From contig CM035316.1 of the NCBI GenBank assembly GCA_000497125.2, positions 696,001 through 760,000 on the forward strand: 64,000 nt of DNA, written 5' to 3'. Both the position numbers and the translations under genes were made by a program. Shown one piece after another: positions 34,075-44,906 of the stretch. The notes under the pieces are model-generated. The model was not told where the DNA came from and made no database searches. It worked only from the letters and a program-made list of their open reading frames with translations. How positions within the stretch are numbered: position 1 is the first letter of the stretch; every line of letters begins with the position of its first letter. The stretch is from Spironucleus salmonicida. Its lineage: Eukaryota > Fornicata > Diplomonadida > Hexamitidae.

Positions 34075-34851
34075 ATGCTCATGTCCAACATCCACTACTA
34101 GTTAGAAAACTCGATTCTGACCATAACATACCCCCAGTCCTCCCCGCTTCCAGCTTCCTATGCCCCCAAATCGATCACCCATCCACAGCTCCTATCTCCT
34201 GCGTTCCAGCCCCCCTCAGCCAACGCGATTCGTGCACAGTTCAACGTCCAAAATATGAAGTCTTTACGCCAAAAAATGGATCACTTCCAGGCCCAAAACG
34301 TGCAATTCGGCACCAACCAAATCCTGCACATTCTGGTCCAAATCTACGCTGTAGCGCACTTCCTGCACCGCAATAACACCTGCCTGGGCCCGTTAACCGC
34401 GAACCAAATTTTTTACTAGAACGACAAAATTTTTATCGCCGCGATAACGGATTTGGAGCTCCAGAAACGCTCAAAACTCATCTTTGCGGGAAACTCTTAA
34501 ATTTCGACCAAAAACGACTTCTTATCGCTAAAATACGTGACCTACCAGCTCCTGACGCTGCGAACGCCCCCAATTCCCTTCCTGTGCGATTTTAGCGTCC
34601 CCAGAGCGCGTTTCAGCGCCAGCGGAATCTACAATTTTTTCCGCAAAATCCTCACCTCCGACGGCGATTTCTGCGCATTCGCGGACTGCAACGTCCGAAA
34701 AATCTCCAGGGAGCTCCAAATCGACTGCGAATGGGAGCATTACGACGACTTCGAAATCGGTGATTTTGGAGTGGAAAATCAAATTTACAGCGAATTCTCA
34801 AAAACGCTAAAAACGAATCCTGAGGCCCTGGCGGCGATTCTGCTGCTCTGA
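34075..34851 (+). CDS. hypothetical protein, 258 aa, faintly kinase-like
   Basis: ATG preceded by CCTCCTCCCCAAA. The middle section ILHILVQIYAVAHFLH, then LGPLTANQIFYQNDKIFIAA, has the spacing of a protein-kinase alphaE and catalytic loop, but HRD and DFG residues are absent. It could be a pseudokinase remnant or unrelated. Acidic C-terminus (EWEHYDDFEIGDFG). Its stop is 3 bp from the convergent VPS4 stop. Confidence 0.6.
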
Positions 34852-34854
34852 CGC

Positions 34855-36195
34855 TCAGCCGCTGCCGAATTCGCTGGAGAACTTCACGTGCAGTTTCTGG
34901 TCCGCGAGGGTCACGCTGGAACGCGTTTTCGTGACGGATTCGAGCATGTCCGCAGGGGTCGATTTCGGGTCAGCGAACTGCTCCAAAGACGTCAAAATCG
35001 ACATTTTGACGCCCTCAGAACGCGCCGCAGGGGCCCATTTTCCGTCGATTTTGGCGAAAAATTCGCACGAAATGAGCCGCTGGAGCGGGAGGTTCTCGCA
35101 GTCTTTTACGACGTTTTTGAGGTCCGCCATCGAGTAATTCGGCGTCAGTTCGACGCACTGGTTCAGAATTTCAGAATTTTCGATTTTGAGCTTTTCCATT
35201 CCTTTCCTCAAGACGTCGCGCCGCGCCTCCGCGTCCGGCAGGTCGATGTAAATGCGCTTTTCGAAGCGCCTGCGGACTGCGGTATCCACTTAAAATGGCA
35301 GGTTCGTCGCGGCGATAACGATCACGTCAGAGGCCTCCAGCTGGTCTAGCTGCAGCAGCAGCTCGTTTTTGACCCTCCTGGAGCTCTCTGAGTCCTGCTC
35401 TGACCGCGTGGTGCAGAATGCGTCGATTTCGTCCAGAAACAGGATGCAGCGGCCCTGCTGCTTTGCGAGCTGGAAAACCGCGCTGATCATCTTCTCGCTA
35501 GCGCCCTGCCACTTGCTGAAAATCATCGAACTGGTGACCGAAATGAGCGGGATTTTGGCCTCGCCGGCGATGCATTTCGTGATGAAGGACTTGCCGCAGC
35601 CCGGCAACGAGTGCATAAAGATCTTCTTGTAGGGGTTTTTGTTGAGAAATAGGGACGGGCGGAGCAGCGGGAGCAAAATCGACGTTTGGAGCAGTAGTTT
35701 CGTCGATTGCATACCGGAAATAGAGTTTAGAGTGAAATTTGAAGTGTCTTGGATGATGTTGTCGGCGAGCAATTGGGCAATGTACTTGTTAGATTGCGGG
35801 GGATCTTGCGACTGCGGGGGCTGCAATTTTGGTTACTGTAATTTTTGGTTCTCTAGATCAGTTGCAGCGTCGGTTAGCTAGTTTTTAAGCGATTTTTAGG
35901 ACGGTTCGTTATTGTCGAGGTCGAATGCGGATGAAAATGTGGGTTATTTTTGCTTATTGTCAGGGGCTTGCTTATCTTTAATTTGAAATATCGGTTTTTA
36001 AGGCTTTGGTGCTTTCGGTGTGAGATCAAAAAACTTCTAGAGGTACTTCTTGTCAGGTTCAGAAATTTTTCGAGCATCTTTCACTAATAACGACTAAGCA
36101 ATAATATAATTTGCATAAGATATGTCCATATCTTTAGCTAAGTTAATCTGCTCCTTGATAAAGGAATGTAGACGACTCATAAACTCTTCGTTCAT
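34855..36195 (-). CDS. VPS4: VPS4-type AAA ATPase
   Basis: 446 aa, the usual VPS4 length. N-terminal MIT-like helices (residues 1-60, SRLHSFIKEQINLAKDMD) are followed by a Gln/Pro-rich linker, then one AAA domain: Walker A LPGCGKSF near 198, Walker B CILFLDEIDAF near 250, sensor/arginine region VDTAVRRRFEKRIYIDLP, and a C-terminal SSEFGSG typical of VPS4. It disassembles ESCRT-III filaments in multivesicular-body sorting, cytokinesis and membrane repair. Linker TAA/TAG codons are Gln. Confidence 0.92.
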
Positions 36196-36252
36196 TTAGT
36201 CTTACTTTTATTACTATATTATAATTTTATTACTATTCCAAATTTATAAAAA

Positions 36253-37428
36253 ATGAAATGCATTCTTTGTAACCATCAGAACACTACCATTTGCTAACGT
36301 TGCTATTAATATTACTGCTAGCATCATTTAAATCATTAGAGATTCTGTGATGATGTTCTGGTAAAAATTTATTGTCTAAAAAATGTTAGTCCCTATGACA
36401 TAATTATATAAAAATAAAAACTTTACACTACTGAGTATGAAAAACTATATAATCTCTTACTTGAAAAATTAGATTTCATAAAAGCTAACTTCTAGAACAG
36501 CTAGTAATTATCTGATCTGCTATTAGAAGAGTCTTCGTGCTGCGGTGCTGTGTATTAAAAAAAGATTTAATATAAAACATAAACATAAAAGATAACGTAT
36601 TATTAACACATGTAAGCACTACTTTTTCATAATATAAAAGTAGGGGCCGGAAATTCTTTTTATGGTTAAATTGCTGCAATCAATAACGCGAATTTAGACA
36701 TGATAAACGGAAATATGAGCGCAACAAGAAGAACCGTTTAGGTCATTTAGAAACACGAAAACCATCGTGTAAACGACCTGATTTCCTTCACGAAAATATA
36801 ACTAAAGATAGAGATTTAACTCAAAGTATCAACCGATGACCTTCAGAAAATTGTAAAATATAGATCTACCAGACAGAATAACAGCGTGATATTTGTTGTA
36901 TGTTACTTAATTTTCGCCAAATGTAAAGGGTTTAAAAGTGTTATTTTTAACAAAGAAATAATTATTTTATACGAAATTCTAAGAGAGATAATGCATAAAA
37001 TATCTAAAATGGGCGATGTTTAAAGTAGGTGTCTAGTATTGATTTACATTCAAATTTGGATCTACTTAGATGGGAAAGGTCGCAAAAGGGTAAAGCCAGA
37101 ATTTACAGAAATAAGGAGCTTGATTGACACATTTTCCTGTCATCAACAAGGTTATAAATCATTAGGGTTGATATATCATGAGTATCAAGATGAATATATA
37201 ATATTGAATAATTTATAAGATGTGGAAGCACATTTTTAAACTATGAAATTGCGGGCATATGTGTGCAAAGAAGAATTAGAAAAGAAACAGCTAATAGACA
37301 CAATTTTGATGATAAATGAAGAAAATAAGTTAGATCAATTATCTATAATCGAAATAAATGAATCTGACGCATTATTACAATAATGCTAGGAAATGGACAG
37401 TATTCTAAAAAGTGTACTTGGTATTTGA
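36253..37428 (+). CDS. zinc-finger protein (HIT/B-box-like N-terminus), 391 aa
   Basis: Long single frame in AT-rich DNA with many TAA/TAG. The N-terminus MKCILCNHQNTTICQRCYQY continues with a further Cys, His pairs and Cys (C-x2-C-x7-C-x2-C-x4-C ... H ... C), a small treble-clef finger of the HIT or B-box sort. The rest is helical; the segment NSVIFVVCYLIFAKCKGFKS might be a cyclin-like helix, so a TFIIB/BRF relative is an alternative. C-terminus acidic. An open minus-strand frame at 36485-36679 is a shadow. Function not assigned. Confidence 0.6.
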
Positions 37429-37732
37429 GTACTATCATTGTTATTTACATTATTTTAAGTTTAAAAACAAATTAAAGTATAGTGAAATTGATCACTAGGT
37501 AATAATATAGTGTTTAAACAAGTGAGCATTTGTAATCTTATTATATCTAATTAAGATTAAAGGGAACTTATTAATGTTTATATAATATTAATATAAAGCT
37601 AATGAAAACGTAATTAAAATATCTATGATCCTGGTTTAGTCTAATAAATAATAATTTATTTTTATTAAATTATTATATTTCGTCAGAATTAATATATTAT
37701 ATTATTCTTAATATAATATTTTAAGTTATTAA

Positions 37733-37927
37733 ATGGATGATGACGCGCTAATACAAATCTAATTCACAAATCAGCTTAAAGCAAAGAATAAATAATTATA
37801 TTCAATGAATAATAGAATTAAATATATAGAAACATTTATAGCAGTTAATATAGATGCATTTATGAACCGAATCCTAGCTGAGTAAGTGCGCCAAGTGGAT
37901 TTTTATAGAAAATATGGAGGCCAGTGA
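37733..37927 (+). CDS. small helical ORF, 64 aa
   Basis: MDDDALIQIQFTNQLKAKNK, then YSMNNRIKYIETFIAVNIDA and LAEQVRQVDFYRKYGGQ. Acidic start, amphipathic helices, several TAA as Gln. Ends 6 bp from the convergent ARL stop, in keeping with the compact spacing. No family recognised. Confidence 0.45.
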
Positions 37928-37933
37928 GATCAT

Positions 37934-38431
37934 TCAATCATTAAAAACACTTTTAATTAATTATTCAACTCCTTCATCTCGTAGTGCTGATAATGAAAAT
38001 ACCTACAAATCTGCTCCCTTAAATAATCCGTCTAAATTTAATAATCGAGACATTTTATCTTAAGTTACCGCAGTCTCTAAGTCTTATTTATTAAAAATGA
38101 TTTTAAACTGTTGCTACTTAGGCTAAATGTTACTCATTAGTTTCTGAAAGTTGTCCCTAGCCACAAAAAATGTTTCACGATCTGCTGAATCAATAACTAC
38201 TAATATAATATTAGCATCAATTACATATGATTCCCATAGACTTCTGAAACGGCCAGATCCTCCTAAATCAAAAATTGTAAATTTATTTTTACGGTATTTA
38301 AATGTATGCGTTTCAAGGGCTATCGTAGGAAGAATTTGTTGATTGTGATTTTAGCCCAATCTTGTTAACATACGTGACGTCAGCGTCGATTTTCCAGCAT
38401 TATCAAGACCAATTATAAGGACGTTCGGCAT
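37934..38431 (-). CDS. ARF-like small GTPase
   Basis: 165 aa. G1 GLDNAGKST, switch I LPTIALETHTF, G3 FDLGGSGRFRSLWESYV, G4 NKQD (Gln encoded by TAA), G5 SLSAL. ARF-family GTPases act in membrane or ciliary traffic. Two oddities: the protein starts directly at the first beta-strand (MPNVLIIGLD), lacking the N-terminal amphipathic helix and Gly2 myristoylation site, and the DxGGQ glutamine is Ser, which should lower GTP hydrolysis. A second copy at 42180 retains only 13 codons unchanged. Confidence 0.9.
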
Positions 38432-39103
38432 TTGGAGGGGCGTAGCCAAATATCAAAATGGAGCGACGGGAAGGAACTTGAATAAACTATATAATATACA
38501 GAATTGTTAACAGAAAAAATAAGAATATTCTTGTTTTTGAAAAAAATATAGAATATCAGTGCGCATCCTGCCGCGATACTGAAATACAGCTGAGTACATC
38601 ATCTACAATTTCCAAACTGAGCTCATTCAGTGTAGTATTTTATTAATTTTGCATGTGTTCGTTCGGCGAGAATGACAAACGGGCTAATACATCTGCTGGA
38701 TCGGGTGTTAAGGCCGAGTACTGGCTGCGTTCCCGCACACCGCAATTTGAGGAGCTCATCTAGACTACTGCGGGCCAGTTACGAGGAGGTTCTGGATCAA
38801 GAACAGAGGCTACGGGCGCTCTGGAGGCAAGTCAACGTCAATGAGGAGCATGCCAGAAGGAGTATGGTCCTCTTCGACAGACTGATGGCGCGGGAAGCGC
38901 GGGGGTACCGGCTATGCGATGTAGCAGGACCCGTGATGGCATGGTGCACCTGGAGCCCTCGTCATCCGGGCAGGAATGATCATGCCAGTACGTGTTTACC
39001 ATCTCCGGCCGGCATATGGCTGCCACAACCATGTTCACTCGGTGCCCACCAGAAGAAGCAGCTCCTCTAAAGAATCATCTAGCCCGCTTGTGAGGTTCCA
39101 AAA
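38394..39103. repeat. inverted repeat P3, left arm
   Basis: Reverse complement of 41508-42217 (sum 80611; 710 bp) with at least two base differences. The outer edge lies in codon 13 of ARL. The inner edge coincides with an abrupt drop from GC-rich to AT-rich sequence. Confidence 0.9.
38652..39092 (+). CDS. GC-rich gene, reading frame unresolved (copy 1 of 2)
   Basis: The stretch looks coding, but no single frame is convincing. Frame from ATG 38652: MCSFGENDKRANTSAG, AEYWLRSRTPQFEELI, and finally QYVFTISGRHMAATTMFTRC to TGA 39092, interrupted by TGA near 38843 and 38976. Frame from ATG 38672: SYEEVLDQEQRLRALWRQVN, a good helix, open past 39092. Both arms share the sequence, so random single-read errors are unlikely; it may be a frameshifted gene. 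No family recognised. Confidence 0.4.
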
Positions 39104-39313
39104 ATAAAAAATTGGTAATAATAATAGTATCTATACTATTATATATATTAATCTTTATACTTTAATTATAATAGAGTTATATATTATTATATTTTCATAA
39201 TATAATATATTATATAAAATATCATATAGATTTTATGATCCTAGTAAATTATATACTTCTATGCATTTTTATATTTTGAAGAAGATATAATAAAATAATC
39301 ATTTAAGCAGTTG

Positions 39314-39628
39314 TCAATTTTAAACCATCTATGAATAAATCTAAAAACATTAAGTATGGAAGTTATGTTCTTTAAGTTGCATAACTTACTTACTTAGTCT
39401 ATGCCTTAATATTTAATTCAAATTAATTTACAAACTCCACACTACTAATTTCTATAGGTCGGATAAATTTGTACTATTCATAATTGCTTAGTCAAATTAA
39501 CTTATGAAAGCGATAAGCTAATCCTCCGATTTATTTACATATTTCTTAAGTTTTAGTATGTTAACCTCTTTTCTTGCTATAATATATGCTGAAAGAATTT
39601 TTATTTCATTAAACGTCCAAGTTTCCAT
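39314..39628 (-). CDS. small SANT/Myb-like protein, 104 aa
   Basis: METWTFNEIKILSAYIIARK, then LKLKKYVNKSEDQLIAFISQF: the W-x-x-x-E and following helices fit a SANT/Myb three-helix unit (W..E...L....V.......L..R+..Q...). TAA/TAG are Gln. The rest is helical. Such domains bind DNA or chromatin. Located in the P3 spacer. Assignment by pattern only. Confidence 0.4.
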
Positions 39629-39735
39629 TTAATGATAAAAGGAAATATATAATATAAAAAGTATAGTAAAATACTAATTATTAATTTTGTGAAAACATAT
39701 ATTTTTAATTTTACTAGTATTCATTACACAATACA

Positions 39736-40119
39736 ATGATGCACGGATTATATTTAGAATTATATAGATTTCATATTAAGTACCTACTAATAAAAATGTA
39801 TTTTATTATTATAACTAGATTCACTTACTAGAATATTATGTATATATAAATATTAAGAACTATTGAAAGTTACAACTTAAGATTATAAAAACTAATAGGA
39901 TATACGGATAGTATTATATGTGTATTTGACCAATATTACTATTTCTTAATAATAAATGAATTGTTTGATTTCTAGTTGTTATATACATCACATATTAAAT
40001 TATTGATATATTTGGAGACAATTATTTTATTATATAATGATTAAGGCATATAAGGTTTAATCATAATAATACCACACATTTTATTTTTAATAAAAAATAT
40101 AGTATTTTATAACTAATGA
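39736..40119 (+). CDS. hypothetical hydrophobic ORF, 127 aa
   Basis: Open frame rich in Ile, Leu and Tyr (YLLIKMYFIIITRFTY, DSIICVFDQYYYFLIINELF). It could be a membrane protein, but this composition is also what random AT-rich sequence gives under a one-stop code. Confidence 0.2.
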
Positions 40120-40277
40120 ATAATACTAATAAATTGTAGCTCTAAATTATAGTGTATATTTTTATTTTTAGATTACTTTCTTAATAATTTTATAATAAAT
40201 AAATCATATATTAAATCGTTAATTATTTAAATTATATAATAAAAGAACAGTAACTCCGTTCCAATAAACCTTTCGAA

Positions 40278-41093
40278 ATGGAGTTTAAATTTTCTCTATC
40301 TTAATTATTTAATTTAACTTCTCCATAGTTTATCCTAATCACAAAGTTAAATTTTTCTAATTTTAAACCAACAAGCAATCTTAAAGAAGTATTAGCAAAT
40401 TTAGGAAAGGCATCATAGATGGCATAACAAATTCCTTCTCCATTAACAGATTTAGAGCACATCATTAATAACGATTAGAATGTTATTTTAGCAGTAACTC
40501 CTTCTAATGTTTGTGGCTACATCAAAGTAGGAATAAAGCATCTGTTCTAATATTTAAATTCTGATGTTAAAGAAATTTTAGCTTTTTGCATTTTAGATTT
40601 TTACGTTTCAGAAAAAGTTTAAAGAGGTGGTGTTGGAATTTCGTTGCTAAAACAAGTATAAAGTATTTATAATATCAATATAATTGATTATGCTGTTGAT
40701 CGACCCAGTTAAAAAATGCAAAAATTTGGAGCAAAACATTTACAATGGAGAAATTTAGTTGATTAAAATACCAAATTCTCATAAAACCCTGCCGCAATTA
40801 AAAGACTTAGCGAAAAATTCGATAAAGTAAGGTTTGAATAAAAACGAAAAGGTAAGGAACTAGACATACATATGGGAATCGAATAATACATTGGATTAAT
40901 TGACGGAAAGTAAACGGGAATTGAATAATAATAATGGAATTAGGAAATTTAGTAGGGGAATACTTTAGATAAACATTAAGAAATTAATGTTGAATAAGAT
41001 ATTGAAGAATAAATCATAAATGAATACATTTAACAAAAATAAGTTAATAAACTACTAGGATAAAAAGAGTATTAACAAACTGGTTTTTGGTGA
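40278..41093 (+). CDS. ATAT1: alpha-tubulin N-acetyltransferase
   Basis: 271 aa. MEFKFSLSQLF matches the N-terminus of ATAT1/MEC-17; LGKASQMAQQIPSPLT matches the ASAKAQ..APIT block; then GYIKVGIKHLF, CILDFYVSEKVQRGGVG (acetyl-CoA site) and AVDRPSQKMQKFGAKH (RPS-K motif, catalytic region). The enzyme acetylates Lys40 of alpha-tubulin in the microtubule lumen. TAA encodes Gln in both KVQRGG and RPSQK, strong evidence for the code. The C-terminal 60 residues are Gln-rich (QYIGLIDGKQTGIEQQQWN) and not conserved. Lies in the P3 spacer, single copy. Confidence 0.93.
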
Positions 41094-41200
41094 TAATATT
41101 GGGCTATTATAATAATATTTTATCAAACTGTATAAAACATCTACATTAATTTTAAATCTACAGTATTGTTTACATTTTTCAGTTCTATTTACCGTATTTT

Positions 41201-41491
41201 ATGTTAATTAAATAATATTTAGTTTCTCATTACAGGCTTATATTAAATATATTCTTATACTATTATTATTTTTATACTATTAAACAAAGTAATAGTTATC
41301 AATATTTTAAACGTTATTTATATAAACTTCTATTTCCATTTTTGTAAAATGATACTTTAAAGAAAATCTTTCACACTTGCTCCTCCGCCGAAACGGTTGT
41401 GTAGTATTTAAACTATTATGAAATCAGTATAATAGAGAAAATAATCACTAACTAGAAGACCAAAGTAATAATTTTCAATCTAAAATTTTGA
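41201..41491 (+). CDS. hypothetical ORF, 96 aa
   Basis: MLIKQYLVSHYRLILNIFLY, then YLYKLLFPFLQNDTLKKIFH and CSSAETVVQYLNYYEISIIE. Helical; possible leader at the N-terminus. The frame is open further upstream without an ATG. Ends 17 bp before the P3 right arm. May be chance. Confidence 0.3.
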
Positions 41492-41507
41492 TGGCGTTGA
41501 ATCTAGA

Positions 41508-42217
41508 TTTTGGAACCTCACAAGCGGGCTAGATGATTCTTTAGATGAGCTGCTTCTTCTGGTGGGCACCGAGTGAACATGGTTGTGGCAGCCATATGCC
41601 GGCCGGAGATGGTAAACACGTACTGGCATGATCATTCCTGCCCGGATGACGAGGGCTCCAGGTGCACCATGCCATCACGGGTCCTGCTACATCGCATAGC
41701 CGGTACCCCCGCGCTTCCCGCGCCATCAGTCTGTCGAAGAGGACCATACTCCTTCTGGCATGCTCCTCATTGACGTTGACTTGCCTCCAGAGCGCCCGTA
41801 GCCTCTGTTCTTGATCCAGAACCTCCTCGTAACTGGCCCGCAGTAGTCTAGATGAGCTCCTCAAATTGCGGTGTGCGGGAACGCAGCCAGTACTCGGCCT
41901 TAACACCCGATCCAGCAGATGTATTAGCCCGTTTGTCATTCTCGCCGAACGAACACATGCAAAATTAATAAAATACTACACTGAATGAGCTCAGTTTGGA
42001 AATTGTAGATGATGTACTTAGCTGTATTTCAGTATCGCGGCAGGATGCGCACTGATATTCTATATTTTTTTCAAAAACAAGAATATTCTTATTTTTTCTG
42101 TTAACAATTCTGTATATTATATAGTTTATTCAAGTTCCTTCCCGTCGCTCCATTTTGATATTTGGCTACGCCCCTCCAAATGCCGAACGTCCTTATAATT
42201 GGTCTTGATAATGCTGG
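41508..42217. repeat. inverted repeat P3, right arm
   Basis: Reverse complement of 38394-39103. The GC-rich gene at 38652-39092 is copied here on the minus strand as 41519-41959. In this copy the alternative frame reads on past the arm into a different tail (PKSRFNAIKILD) ending in TGA. Confidence 0.9.
41519..41959 (-). CDS. GC-rich gene, reading frame unresolved (copy 2 of 2)
   Basis: Inverted duplicate of 38652-39092 with the same frame ambiguity and at least one coding difference near the 3' end. Confidence 0.4.
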
Positions 42218-42629
42218 CAATTTATTAGTTAGCTATTTTAGCTAAGTTTAATAATAATTTTAGAATGTATTTTCAGGTCTATCATTTTAAAGAAATAGTT
42301 AATATTATAAATTGATTATGGTTGGAACATCAAGAAATATTGTAATATTATATATCATATATAATTAAATTATTTATATACTTCATTTGTTTTATTTTGA
42401 TAAAATTTAAAATGCACTGATTTCTATCATAATTATTAGTTATATAGAATTTATTTATAAATTATTACAATATTAGTTCATTTCACCAAGATTTGAATTA
42501 AAGCTATTATTTTATTCTATATAATAATATAAATGTATTATAATAAAATCACTATTTGTTTCAATAATGTTTTGGAGCTTTATAAATTATATTAATAAAA
42601 ATAATCTAATCAGTTCATCCTTAAGTAAG
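42180..42629 (+). pseudogene. degenerate ARL copy
   Basis: The first 13 codons (MPNVLIIGLDNAG) are identical to ARL; beyond the arm edge the frame stays free of TGA for about 137 more codons but diverges: NLLVSYFSQVQQQFQNVF against KSTLTSRMLTRLGQNHNQ. The P-loop Lys-Ser is lost, G3 and G4 are unrecognisable, and the 3' end runs into the thioesterase arm. This suggests a decayed homologue, though a chance open frame is possible. Confidence 0.35.
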
Positions 42630-43462
42630 GAGTGAGCCTCTCGGCGATGAATTTGTAGTTCGTTGTATAGTCACCATGGAACATCTTCTCCACCTTGAAT
42701 TCTACTTTCCCCTGCTCTACCATGGACCTCAGGCCAAATGTGTCCTGCTTGTACTCCTCACGGTCGTGGTAGAGGGACACCGAACCGTCGGTGCCGTCCT
42801 TCCAGACTCCGAAGAAGGCGCTCTGCCACGGCGAGATGACCTCGTCGAGCGGGCCGCCGAAGAGGATGACCCTGTCCACGGACATGAAGTTGATCTTGCG
42901 CTGGATGTTGTAGTCGCGGATGTTGTCCATCACGGGCAGCGACCTGGCCTTCTTCGCGTAGGCCTTCAGCTTGTACGGGTTCCTCCAGTACTGGGCGGGA
43001 GAGAGCCTGGACTGTGCGAAGTCCTTGTACTGCAGGTAGAACAGCAGCTTCTGGACGAAGGTCGGTAGATAGTTGCCCTTGCACAAAGATTTCACGCCGC
43101 AGAAGAAGCCGCCCTGGGGGCTGCTGAGGGAGATGAAGCGCACCATCGGCGCCATCTTGTGGTTGTACTCTTCGAGCAGGGCCCGCATGAGGTATCCCCC
43201 CTGGCTGTGGCCCACGCCGATGTAGCCGCCCTGCGTGGCCGAGTTCTCGCTGATGCACTCGGCTAGGAGCTTGATCTGCTGCGAGATCTCCATGAAGATC
43301 GAGTCCCAGCGGCCGTTGCCGATCTCGCAGTTGATCACGGTGGCGTCCGGGATCTGCTCCTAGATGACCTCCTTCATGTACTCCAGGTAGTGAGCCGACG
43401 AGTCGAAGCCGTGGATGAGCACGATTGGGTACTGCGCGAGTAGCGTAACGAACATTTTCTAA
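42603..43462. repeat. inverted repeat P3b, right copy
   Basis: Reverse complement of 32994-33853. Follows the P3 right arm in reversed order with 385 bp between, so 33854-38393 is absent from the inverted copy. Confidence 0.9.
42610..43455 (-). CDS. palmitoyl-protein thioesterase (copy 2 of 2)
   Basis: Inverted copy of 33001-33846, intact, with the catalytic triad unchanged. Differences: SSPQGGFF in place of SSPQSGFF and FGLRSM in place of FGLGSM. CCATTCC lies about 7 bp upstream of its ATG, a better start context than copy 1 has. Confidence 0.9.
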
Positions 43463-43781
43463 GGAATGGTATTTTACATTTATTTCTAAAATCTATAGAT
43501 ACTGACTGTTTAAGTTTGTTAAAAAACAAAATGTAAACAGTAAAAATTAATCATTAATACGGTTCTATTACTTATGTGTATATTAAATCAAAATAATCGA
43601 TATCTATTATTTTGAATATAATGAAGTTAATTTTTACTAAATCAAAATAATTTACATAATTATAACAGAATTATATGTTTATTTTTTAATCTAAAAAACA
43701 AAACTTAGACTAGCTCTGAAATTATTTTATTAAAGTGATAAGCTTACTAAATATTATTAACTTACTAAAAAAATTATGTTA

Positions 43782-44411
43782 TCAATAACTTAGTAACTGG
43801 TAATTATATTAATAAACTGGTCGTTATTGCTAATTTTTTAATTTCTAATATCTGGTTACTACTAATAATGATAGCAAATGATCACTTTCATCTATGAATA
43901 AAAACTTCATTTGTTTTGGTTTCTTAGGTCTATAATTATTGCATACTCTTATATAAAAATACTATTATAGTATAATAAATTTCATTATAACCTATTACAA
44001 TTCCAATATAAATTTTTTAAATTTAAAGTAAGTAAATAAGAATTTTAAATGTAAATAAAATATAAAGTAAATATTTGTTTAAATATTGTAAACATTCTTT
44101 ATAATTGCTTATTGCTACGAATTTTGATAACTAAAATTGGCTAATAAAGTATCCATAAATCTAAATACACTTTAATATTAAAAAATATATGGGTATAATT
44201 ATTTGAAAATTTATATGCGTAAAGTATTATTATATATTATGTTTTAATCAAAATAACATAGCGAATCAGAACCTATTGAACTAATTGTGATATGGTTGGG
44301 ATGATGAGTTTGATGTACATAGACAAAAAATACTATAGTTACTTGTTATTGATATAAACTCTAGATTTTTGTAATAAAAGGAGCATGCTAGCGGTATATA
44401 GACAATTACAT
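43782..44411 (-). CDS. hypothetical ORF, 209 aa
   Basis: ATG 44411 to TGA 43782. Reads QLSIYRQHAPFITKIQSLYQ, IVFFVYVHQTHHPNHI, IGSDSLCYFDQNIIYNNTL, then a Phe/Leu/Lys-rich stretch and NNYRPKKPKQMKFLFIDESD. Varied composition in the N-terminal half supports a real gene; the AT-rich middle may be chance. No family recognised. Confidence 0.35.
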
Positions 44412-44446
44412 AAAATTTAGGTAGAGGCAGGCAGCTCTATTTTTAA

Positions 44447-44880
44447 ATGTATATTGTACAAATTTATAAAGTTATAAGTTTAATTCATTGTATAAATCTA
44501 ACTAGAGAATATAGTTTTCGGGATTTAATATTTAAAAATAATCATTTATTTGATTTTATTCTAGCAACTAATTGTCCGCTGAGCTTAATTACAGATGACA
44601 GTCTTTCTTCGTATTGAAAATGCTTCAATATTGGTGTGACTCGAGTATCATACTATAATTTCCGAAATGTTTAATTTGGTGCAAAATTAGAAACAGGTGA
44701 AGCTATGCTCTATTAATTCACTATTGACCCAATATTATAAGCTGAATATATTTAGCTAGAATTATATTATGGGTAATTAGTTAAATCAGACGCTGGGGTG
44801 TTCAGCAATGCCTTATATTAACGACGAAATAATTGCATATTATTAATCAAAAAGTATAATAATTATTTTAAAATATAATA
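44447..44880 (+). pseudogene. possible small gene interrupted by a TGA
   Basis: ATG 44447 opens MYIVQIYKVISLIHCINLTR ... ITDDSLSSY to TGA 44615-44617. The same frame continues with coding-like sequence (KCFNIGVTRVSYYNFRNVQF, GAKLETGEAMLYQFTIDPIL, LVKSDAGVFSNALY) up to the promoter of the next gene. Either one nonsense-mutated gene or a chance run. Confidence 0.3.
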
Positions 44881-44893
44881 TACAATAATCTAC

Positions 44894-44900
44894 CCACTCC
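44894..44900 (+). promoter_or_regulatory. CCACTCC start element
   Basis: CCACTCC 6 bp upstream of the ATG at 44907. Confidence 0.5.
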
Positions 44901-44906
44901 ATTTTA

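Noticed and set aside
36485-36679. 64-aa minus-strand frame
   Set aside because: Lacks an ATG and lies opposite the 391-aa zinc-finger gene.
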